Shown here: in pieces, positions 55,029 to 64,000 of the stretch | Layout of the letters: each line of letters begins with the position of its first letter | How positions within the stretch are numbered: position 1 is the first letter of the stretch | Origin: Hyphodiscus hymeniophilus | Lineage: Eukaryota; Ascomycota; Leotiomycetes; Helotiales; Hyphodiscaceae | Assembly (NCBI GenBank): GCA_016508695.1 | Contig: VNKQ01000015.1 | Coordinates: 620,001 to 684,000 of the forward strand | Length of the DNA: 64,000 nt | Direction of reading: 5' to 3' | Notes under the pieces: model-generated | Seen by the model: the letters and a program-made list of their open reading frames with translations, nothing else | Databases searched by the model: none | What the model was told of the DNA's origin: nothing | Translations under genes and position numbers: made by a program

Positions 55029-55828
55029 TGTCTAGATTCTAAGCTTACTCCAGCGTCAGATCGAATCAAGTCAAATCATATACTGCATAAGCAAACAACG
55101 AGGCTGAAGGATTTGATATATCAAAGCTCACCTCCAAACTGTCGGCTGTCTACGTCAATCCAAGCTCGGCTCTTTTTGCCGAGGCGTCAAAAGAATGCCC
55201 GATCAAAACTGGTGGCAGCAGGGGGTTGTGTGTGGAGACTCCGCGGCCATTCTTTAATTCCCTTCCCTTTGGATACGATGGGGTGTCTCATGCAACTCGT
55301 TACCCCATATGGTTGGGGATGCACCCTCCCGACGCTATCTGCTGACCGCTTTGCAAGCACATTGGAAGTTATCAACAGTCACCAAAGTACTTGTACAAGC
55401 TTTTCAAAGGTTGATTCCAACAGGATATAAGCTTTCTTAAGTCTGTTAGGAGCATTATTATGTTTATGTTAATGTATTATGCGGGGATATGTGCTTGCCC
55501 CTCAATAAGGCTTACAGTACTTAGTACGACCGAGTGGGAGCCAGCATGCATGTATACTTCCAACACTTATTGATTACCTTACTGGGTGTGTGGGGTGGCA
55601 CAACATAACCTTGTATTCTTATCGCTCCACTGCCGTTATTTCAAATATGGAGAGCTATCCCCCGCCATCTTTACCCCAGCTCTTTTCTCTTTTCTCCCTT
55701 CCTCTCCTCTCTTCCTTTGTCCTCTCTCGTCTCTTTTATTTCCAGTCACTTCATCTACGGCTTGCTCGTTCTTGTCGACTTCTTGGTTACAAACCAATAA
55801 ATCGGATTTAACTCTGAACCAAGCAAGG
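55029..55828. promoter_or_regulatory. divergent promoter region upstream of MFS gene
   Basis: 800 bp between divergent genes. A long CT-rich tract (about 55676-55750) lies 80-150 bp before the MFS start, as in many fungal promoters and leaders. No gene is seen. Confidence 0.4.
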
Positions 55829-57714
55829 ATGGAGGACACACGAGATCGCAAAGATGAAATGGGCGACGAAAAGTTCATCGAGGATCAGAAGCATGGCGCA
55901 GGTGATGGAATAAGCCATCATGATCACAAGATCTTGACGAGAAAGATCTTGTTGAAATTGGACGTGAGGTGATTATCCCCCTTCTTCTATGCTCAATCTC
56001 TTGTTGAGTACCTAATACTTACGCCCTACTTCAGAATCATCCCTATTTTGACTCTCCTCTTCCTCTGCTCCTTCCTGGACCGCACGAACGTCGGTAACGC
56101 GAAGACGTATGGGCTCGAGACTTCTCTCAAAATGACCGATTGGCAATATGATACTGGTTTGGCTGCGTATTATGCCACATATATCGCGAGGTGAGCAATC
56201 CTCTTTCTTGCCGCTGAAATGTCAAGAAGCTTGGCGCGTAGATCACTTGCTGATAAATGGACGGACAGTGAAATTCCTAGCAATCTTGTCCTGCGAAAGA
56301 TATCGCCCAAAAGATGGCTCCCGGCTTTGACCATCGCATGGGGTATCGTTACCATGTGTTTGGGCTTTGTGAGGAATTATGCGGGGTTTGTGGCTGTGAG
56401 AGCTATTCTGGGCGTTACTGAGGGGGGTTTGCTTCCTGGAATGGTGAGCGCACCTTGATTGATTTCCAATTTCGCATCGCTAATGACAATTCCAGGTGTT
56501 GTATTTGTCAGGAATATATACTCGTGGTGAAATGGCTTTCAGACTCGGTCTGTTCTATACTGCAGCCTCATTGAGCGGAGCTTTTGGAGGTCAGTTCCCT
56601 GAGCCCTACAATTCGGGCATGTCAACTCAACAATTGTAGGACTTCTCGCCAGAGGCTTGACAGAAATTGGGAAACACGGTAACCAAGCAATATGGTCCTG
56701 GATTTTCATCATTGAAGGGTTATTTGTGGGTCTCAGCTCAGCAGTCTCAACGCCCCATCGATGCTGACTTTAGTAGACTGTGGTAGTAGGCATTTGTGCT
56801 TACTTCTTACTCCCAAACACCATCGCAACAGCATCATTTTTGAACGAAGAAGAGCGCAACTATGCAGTTACAAGGCTCCACCTCGATACACCCTCCCGAT
56901 TAGCCCAGGACGGCGCGTAAGCATCCCTCCACATTTGAACTCAGATACAAGTCTAATATCGACAGTGATCACCCTCATGAAGCATTAAGCTGGCCCGAAG
57001 TCACACGCGGCCTCGTAAGTATCTCCACATGGCTTAGTGCCTGTGCCTACTTCGGTATTCTCGCCGGTCTCTATTCATTCGGTCTCTTCCTCCCAACTAT
57101 CATCGTAGAACTAGGCTACACAGCCAACCAAGCACAGCTCTGGTCCGTCATCCCCTACGCCGTCGCCTCTGTCGTGACAGTGGGCGTCGCCATTTTATCT
57201 GATCGCACGAAACTCCGTGGCGTCATCATGCTCTTCACGTTGATCCCCGCCATCATCGGATACGCCGTGATAGCCAACATCGGTGTAGCTCATCCGAAGG
57301 TGAAATACGGCATGACCTTCTTGATGGCCACGGGCATGTATGCATCAGTCCCTTGCGTTCTGGTGTGGAACTCGAATAATAGCGCTGGACACTACAAGAG
57401 AGCTACGACGACGGCGCTTCAGTTGATGATTGGTAACAGCGGTGGTTTCGTGGCGACATTTATCTACCCCAATAAGGACAAACCTCAGTTCCACTCGGGC
57501 CATACTGTGATCTTGGGTCTATTGGTTGCTGCTTGGTTCTTGTGAGTTGTATTCGATCTTCTCCGTTTGAGCTTTGGAAGCTGATGTGTGTAGGGTCCTG
57601 GCAAACGTCCTCTATTGCGCAAAAGTAAACAGGGATAAAGCTTCTGGGAAATACGCCAAGTACGCAGGCTGGGGAGATGACGATAGAGATCCTGAGTTCC
57701 GGTTCGTGTTATAA
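55829..57714 (+). CDS. MFS anion:cation-symporter-type permease (allantoate/vitamin family)
   Basis: Exons 55829-55968, 56035-56190, 56269-56443, 56496-56589, 56640-56725, 56777-56916, 56966-57541 and 57594-57714; 495 aa. It resembles fungal Dal5/Tna1/Seo1-type carriers for allantoate, nicotinate, biotin, pantothenate and similar acids. Seen: the hydrophilic N-terminus, then RIIPILTLLFLCSFLDRTNV (TM1), ASEIPSNLVLRKISPKRWLP, VRAILGVTEGGLLPGMVLYL, GLLARGL, WSWIFIIEGLFTVVVGI and NEEERNYAVTRL. The C-terminal half has AQLWSVIPYAVASV and NSNNSAGHYKRATTTALQ. Ends GWGDDDRDPEFRFVL. The substrate cannot be fixed. Converges on the PLD gene, 166 bp between stops. Confidence 0.9.
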
Positions 57715-57880
57715 GCGTATCAGAGGTAAGGAGGGAAAATATCGAGGAGTGAATCTGAGGATCTACGCTTGTTTATTTTCAATCAAGGAGTCAAGTCTAT
57801 CCACACGTCCAATCTTGCCCCTGTCCTGATTTCCATCCTATTTCCCAAATATTGAACCAATGCATCATTTCCGTTTCATC

Positions 57881-60803
57881 TCAAGTATAGACCTCTTCGG
57901 TCAAAATATTCAAGCTCAACCCCTCCTTCGCGAAATCCACCCCCTCCATAAAATGCAGAGGCATCTCCACCAACGTCCCCCTAACCCCATCGAGAAGCAC
58001 CTTCAACTCCTCCACGCCCCCGGGGAACTCCTCCGCGACCACATGTCCGTACTTGTACTTCGGGCCCGGCTTTCCGTCCTTGGACTCCGACTTGAACTCT
58101 CCCTTCGCGTCGGGCTCGATGAAGTACTTGGAGAAGAAGGACTCGTATTCTCCCCAGTTCCGCACGTTGTCCGCGGGCACGCAATGGAACGCCTTGGCGA
58201 ACACGTCCGTGTTGGCTCTTGCCGTTCCGTTCCACAGATTCTCAAAGCCCCTCGACAGCACATCACGAACCAGCAGATCGGCCGGCGAGCCCCAGTCGTA
58301 CGTGTTCGGATCTTTATCAATGGGCAGGAAGTTCGCGTCGGGCTTGCTCCAGTCCTGGAACGGGAGGAGACCGAGATGTTTCCGGAAGATCTGGCGGCGG
58401 AGCGAAGAGGCGAATCTCGACGCTTGGAAGGGCTGTCCGCCCATGAAGCTGTCGACCGGGGAGGGGTCTTCGATGATGGCTGCTATCTCTGAATCGTGGT
58501 AGCCGAGTTGGGAGCGGTCGTTCAGGTTTGCGGAGCCGCAGATGACGACCCTGTCGTCTGCAATCAGGATCTTGCTGTGTATGTATAGCTCCTCGCTCAC
58601 AAACGCATCCATCTCGCTCTCTTTGCTCCCGAACCAAGGGATATCCTTGATCGATGGGCCGTTGTCCATGTAGCAAGCGCTCACCGTGTCGTACTCTGAG
58701 GGCTCGGCTTTGGACGCTGCGGATTGGTATTTCTCATACGCTGAATTGTTTCCTCCGGGCGAAGCAGAAGCGCCCGTTTCTTCGCCCTGTCCGTCATATC
58801 CGGCGCCTACGATGTCATCGTGCTCCCGACGGGCACTCTCGTAGTCGACGCCCGCCTCTCCTTCGACCTTCTGCATCACATCGTTGGCGTGAATCCGATC
58901 ATAGTTACGCAAGTTGTAGAAACGGATGTACTTCCCAGCGTCTGGAACGCCAGCTTTCTCAATCGCTTCGATAATGCTATGCCCGCCGCGACAGATGGAT
59001 GCATATTGGTATTCCATGATCGCTCGAGTTCCCAGACTGTCATCTGCGTGTAGATCGCCAGCGAATGCGGGCACTGATGGCATGCAGACTATGACCTTGT
59101 AAGGCGTGCCTTCTTGCCAAGCGCGGATCACCCGCTCGGCGATTGCTGCTCCGATTTTGTTGCGGACGGGGTGTTGGGCTGAAGAGGTGGCGGTTATGAA
59201 AAATTGGTTCTCGATATAGATGAAATGCTGACTGTCGTGGATTACTTGTATGTAGGCATTGGCAATGGAATGCTTCTCCCGTTAGTTGCCATCTCCGAAT
59301 CAGAGTATGAGATGTCGAGAAGTAAAAGAATACATACCTCTGTAGAAACGCCATTGCTCCATCTAGTACAGCTCCTAACAAGTTGTATCGACATTCCACC
59401 AGGATGGTTGGCGTTATCGAGATCAATAGCTTTCCCACCTCCCAGTTTCTCCGGCAGCGCTTCACGCATGGTATCGAAGATACTTCCCGATCCCCCAGGG
59501 AGATGGAAATGATGATGTTTCCCAAAAGCCTCCGTATCAGCCTCTCGATCGTCGTCCTCGGCCTCATTCTCCCGAACTCTCTTGACTGCCTTGCCATCCG
59601 CATGGTAGTAATTATCCGGGACATCCTTCTCCTCCAGACTCAAGGCATGGTATCGTTCGTCCTTCTGGACATCGTATTTCTCCCAATAGATGAAATTCCA
59701 ACGTTGCACGAAATGTGCTTTCAGATCCTCGATCATGGGCCCGCGGATACATATCGAGAGGTCGGACCACCCCATCCGTGAACTTTCTGTGCGTTTCAGT
59801 TTGTTTCTGTCGTACTTACTCACGTCTTCGAAATCGTAGATTCGTGCATTGTTGTAATCTTGTCCGGGAAATAAGATCTGGTTGATATCCGTAGGATGTG
59901 CGTCGGCGATCGGATGGGTATTCGTATCCCACCGGCCAAAACAGAGATCAAGACCGCCCATGAACGCCATTTCTCCGTCGATCAGACAAAGTTTTTCGTG
60001 ATGAGCCCAGTAGAGGATGATATCGTCGTTCACGCCATAGAGAGCTTTGAGACCATCTTCAGGGAGTTTGGTCAGATGGACAGTTTTGAAGGAGAAATTC
60101 TTGATTCCACTCAGTATCTCGGATTCGAGGACTTGGCCTGAAGGCACGTGGTCTGGGTGCCGGAAAACGGCGATGTTGGGGTGGATCTCTAAAGCCTCTT
60201 TGGTGTGCTTGGAACATACTGGATTCTGTCAGAATAAGCCAGTGTAGGAAGGAGGAGACGTACAGGTCAAGACGTTCGAAACTTCTTTGTAGACGATGAT
60301 GTTGACTTTTACACCGCGCTCTGCGGCTGCAAGGAGCATTCGGTCAAGTCGATACTGCTCGTTTTCACTTGGTGGACGGCGCAGATATAGCTCAGGGCTT
60401 AACCACCAATCAAGAATCCACTGTTCAGTGAAGTTAGTAAGCTTTCATTCAAGACTTTCTGAGATGTTTCCTAAGCTCTGACTCTCGTGATATGCCCAAA
60501 TATTGAGTATCTTGCTCATCATCCACTTACAATGCTCTTCTTAGCCTCCTCAATCGCAACAGAAACAGCCCACATGTAACCACATCCATCAACAAACCAT
60601 TTAGCATCATGCCCCGTCCTCGGCGGCGCAAAACTCATGAAGCGATTGTCCCGCTCGTGCCGGTGCAGACGGTGACATGATCCGTCCACATGCGTGTGAG
60701 AATGTATCTCCGCTTGGAAAACATCTTCAGCTTCGCCAAAGCCACTCTTCACGGTATCCTTGATGTTGTGTAATGCCGCCTTGGCATCATGGAAGAACGA
60801 CAT
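57881..60803 (-). CDS. phospholipase D
   Basis: Exons 60803-60531, 60420-60264, 60218-59338 and 59272-57881; 900 aa. It hydrolyses phosphatidylcholine-type lipids to phosphatidic acid. Two HKD motifs are seen: HHEKLCLIDGEMAFMGGLD (His217, Lys219, Asp224) and IHSKILIADDRVVICGSAN (about His669, Lys671, Asp676). The N-terminus has a His-rich segment (HSHTHVDGSCHRLHRHERD). An acidic/Glu insert (ENEAEDDDREADTEAFGKHH) sits between the halves, and no PX or PH domain is found, unlike Spo14. This is the shorter fungal PLD class. The long exon 4 has unusually high GC and few stops in other frames. Confidence 0.92.
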
Positions 60804-62365
60804 GAGGCTAGCCTTGTGTCGTCGTTGAGATTGAATATCGAGGGGTCAGATAGTGGGGTCAAGCGGGGTAGCAATTTGCTGAACTTAGGAAAGGATTTGT
60901 TACTTGTACGAGCTGATAATGTAAACACAGATTGTTGCGAGAGCTTGCTCGTTTGCAGATATACTTTCTGAGAAAGATGCTATTCTGTTCATGCGACAAC
61001 ATTCAGCTTGTCCGACACTGGTCAAGAGATTTTATGGGGGACAGTGAATGGTGGCCGCGACCAGGGCTGAGAACCAATCATTCAGTGTCCACTTGGACGC
61101 ATTGAATGAGTTCACCTTGCTGACGCGTAAGGCTGTATAATTGTCAAAGTCCACTGAAGGAAACTGGCCTTCACATTCTCATGGCAGCCCCAGCAGACCA
61201 ACTCTGAGTCTTTGCTACCAGGTGTTCAACTATGAACAAAGCATCAATCATTATTTCCCTGACAAACAAGGCTATGGCCGCCTGGAAGCTTGGAAAGGCC
61301 TTAGCATGCGGCAATGATACGGATCATCGAAACATCGACTGTTTATTGACTTCGCTCTTGCTAGAAACATGACAGGTTGCCAATTGAAGATTTGAAGCAG
61401 TCGGGCATAGGAAGAGAACTTGGAGAGTCTGGCTTGGCAGCTTATACCAACGTGAGGTTGTTTCATGTCAACTTGTGAAGTCGACTGAGCGAGATAACAA
61501 GGAAGGCATCCGCTCAATGGAGTACGCGGTTGCGTGGCCGGGATCATATTTTGCAAACTCGACTTGAAGAAACTTCCAAAATCCGTAGAAACGGGAACGG
61601 CAGTTTCCAAGACTTCAAACGTCAGACATAAATCAAAGTTCCGCTATCGGCTTTAACTTGAATGAGAACGTCTTATTTGAGCCATTAATATACTCTGTTA
61701 ACCATAGAAATATAATCGATATTTTCTCTATTTTGGAACGACTATGTTGGAAGTGCAATGAGGAATCAGCCCTCCTGATTTTTAGTGGTAGCCTACTAGG
61801 TAGCAGCAGCTGTTATATGGTTGCCAACTAAGCGGAAGAGATATAAAGGAGAATAGCTTCGGTCGTGGACACTCCTTTGGCATCTGATATTGGTATATAT
61901 ATTCGTGTATTTCCTTTAGCTCTTCACTTGGTAGTATCTCTAATTTGTACAAGTTAATACCACCCATTCCTCTTCCCTCTTTCCGATACTTTAAAATCCA
62001 TTAGACTAAATGAAGTGAGAGTACAGAACAGATTTGACTTTTACTTTAACACGTAAATCAAAACCTGAGTGGAGTCCTCTAATCAAGTCACCTATGAAGG
62101 AAAACTATGCCAATTATCTGGCAAGTCGACATGATCGCCAAAAACTAGTAAATTCTCTTTGGCAGTATCAGCATGCTTCTTCCAGCCTAGTCAATAGCTA
62201 CAATCACCGCAGGGCTCGTCACAAGCACTTTCTCGCGGCGATAATTCCTCAGATTCTGTTCAACGAAATAGAGACCGATCATCTGATCTGTCAAGTTGCT
62301 AAATTCCTAGAAGTTCCACTAGCCAATCCTCTACATGACGTTAATTCAGATAAACTCAACTATTC
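60804..62365. other. 1.56-kb gene-poor interval
   Basis: Upstream of PLD and downstream of the HET gene. Short frames on both strands (61272-61610 minus, 62034-62411 plus antisense to HET) lack motifs. Nothing is supported beyond promoter and terminator sequence. Confidence 0.35.
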
Positions 62366-64000
62366 TCAGCATATAACAAAGTCCTCTTCCATTCTTTCTC
62401 TCTTTTGGTGATTCCACAATTTCCTTCTATCAAAATCGGCATGAAGCCAATTTAATGCAACGGGAAAATTGTGCTTAGGCAAATAGCAGTCCCCACTGAC
62501 TAAAGACCACTGATCCCCGGCGATCTGACGCAAAATGCAAGGTGTATAAGCCCCTTTAATAATGCATACAACGTCTCCTGCCTGTGCATTTTGAGGAGCA
62601 ATCCCGATTGTATCATCTTCGGTGACGAATAATCGACAGTTTTCCATGGCGTCTGTAAAGCCGTTAGAGTTGAAATACCAGCTATCATCCACTTACGACG
62701 ACTATCAATTTCCTCCACATCTGAATCGGAAAGCCTGAACTATAAACGCATTATTGATAGTACTAGAGTCACATAACGCCTCCATCTGATGACTTACAAG
62801 GTCACTGCGTGTTATCCATTTCGCAAACTCAGTGCTATTCGAAGGCCATTGACGTCGAAATGCTTACAGATTATTATTTAACATTCATTAAGCACTTTTC
62901 ACACTTACCAGCCAAGAGATCGGACGGCAGATAGATCCCCTCTATGCACCATAGTAGATGCTCATCGGAATGACCAGAATGGATGAAATCAAGTAATTTC
63001 ACGAACGTTTGTTCGGCGTCGTCGCAATCAGGGAATGAAAAGACGGAACTTTGGCAGATGATGGTACTGATGCGGACGCCCTTTACTTTCAATGTAGATA
63101 AATGCTTTCCGACAGACTGCAGTTCGAACAACCCTGAGTCTTTCGGACCGTTCTTAGGTTGTACATCTTCGAGGCATCTGGCGTCAAATTGATCCGTTCT
63201 AGAAGCTGCCCCTTCCGCGACAACCTCAGAATCGATGAAATCTTTATCGTCTTCATTGTAGCCGAGGCCTGTGGGGTAAATTGATGAATACTGATGTTTT
63301 TGGGACCAATCTGGAACCCAAGAAGGCATTTCTCGGGAATGACCTTGTCGTGCTGCTGTCAAAAGTTCAAGCCCAACCTGCGAAAGGAGGAGCTTCCCCA
63401 CTCTTGTGAAAATGACTTCAATACTCTGGCTGTAATCAACTAATCCATCTCTGATATCTAGACCAGATCCAAGCAAGGACAGCAGAGCCAACACCCTATC
63501 TCTCGGGTCACTCGCGGCTAGTGATCGTGTATCCATCAGAATTTGCCATAGACCATGAGGTAATTTGTAGTCTTGAAGCTGATCGGGATGGTTTATACGC
63601 AGGATTGGCGGATCCTCCCTTAGACTCACCATAGTGTCAGTATATCCCATTTGACACGACTTTAAAGCAGCCCAGGAACTTTGGTGAGTCCCACACATAA
63701 TCCTGACACACGGATTTGCAACAACTTCTTGAATAACCCATACACGTGAAAACCATGGCCGCCGGAAAAGGCATTCCAGCTCGTGGATAATCTTATCGCT
63801 CGGCCACGGCCTCGTATATTGGCCAGTCAGTTTATTCGATTGCTCCGCCTCCGCAAGTTCACTAAATAAAACGCGACTACCCGGGGTCTCTTCTCCAAGG
63901 TCGACGATGACTCTGGATGCCATCGCAAACACGCGATCCATCATCCGAACTTGGGCCGAACGCTCGTGTTCATCGTTCTGATTAATACAGATGGCATCAA
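62366..64000 (-). CDS. HET-domain (heterokaryon incompatibility) protein, 5' end beyond window
   Basis: Partial: exons (>64000)-62909, 62862-62798, 62739-62697 and 62652-62366, joined by three short GT-AG introns (46, 58 and 44 bp). Seen from the window edge: the HET block DAICINQNDEHERSAQVRMM, ASRVIVDLGEE, RRPWFSRVWVIQEVVANP and a Cys/Trp patch ending SSWAALKSC. Farther on: SLAASDPRDRVLALLSLLG, FRRQWPSNSTEFAKWITRS and the C-terminal CRLFVTEDDTIGIAP / AGDVVCIIKGAYTPCILR block common in HET proteins. HET domains trigger cell death on non-self recognition after fusion; the specific partner here is unknown. The N-terminal HET strands lie outside. No break is seen in the portion present. Confidence 0.88.

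Noticed and set aside
62034..62411. 125-codon plus-strand frame overlapping the HET gene
   Set aside because: Antisense to the last HET exon at its end, opens without an ATG context, and has no motif.
1..64000. CRISPR arrays, operons, ribosome-binding sites
   Set aside because: Spliceosomal introns and gene content show a fungal nuclear genome; no regularly spaced repeats were seen.

Overview
The window looks like nuclear DNA of a filamentous ascomycete (Pezizomycotina). Genes lie on both strands at moderate density. Most are split by short introns (about 44-110 bp) with GTAAGT-like donors and CTAAC/CTGAC-like branch sites. The gene content is fungal: two Zn2Cys6 regulators, HET-domain genes, an Och1-like mannosyltransferase, DUF3669, NCS1 and MFS permeases. 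The class cannot be fixed from sequence alone; Leotiomycetes is only a guess. I rebuilt 64 introns by joining exons in frame. There are no prokaryotic operons, no CRISPR array and no rRNA or tRNA gene that I could support.

Layout. 0-8.3 kb: secreted alpha/beta hydrolase, Zn2Cys6 regulator, MmgE/PrpD enzyme and a sugar-porter MFS carrier, a possible small catabolic or decarboxylation cluster. 8.3-11.5 kb: gene-poor, with the ruin of a HET gene. 11.5-15.8 kb: membrane acyltransferase and an Och1-like enzyme. 15.8-18.3 kb: nearly empty. 18.3-26 kb: NCS1 permease, a MITE-like element next to an AT-rich patch, a ferroportin-type metal exporter and a membrane-anchored GH114 enzyme. 27-34 kb: an orphan gene, a 2OG-Fe(II) oxygenase, DUF3669, a dual-specificity phosphatase, YAR1 and a fungal MscL channel. 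34-46 kb: TAP-like secreted peptidase, an orphan, TRM61 and cysteinyl-tRNA synthetase head to head, and a secreted carboxylesterase. 47-60.8 kb: second Zn2Cys6 regulator, mitochondrial dicarboxylate-type carrier and SCOT (head to head), AhpD-like protein, allantoate-type MFS carrier and phospholipase D. 62-64 kb: an intact HET gene leaving the window.

The most important technical point is that five otherwise intact genes (DUF3669, TAP peptidase, TRM61, CysRS, carboxylesterase) each need exactly one extra base to read through. Four of the sites are G or C runs. Two of the genes are expected to be essential, so assembly or homopolymer errors are likelier than real loss. Three introns use GC-AG borders. 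The likeliest biological novelties are the fungal MscL with a Cys4 tail, the MmgE/PrpD mini-cluster, the ferroportin and the TIR element.
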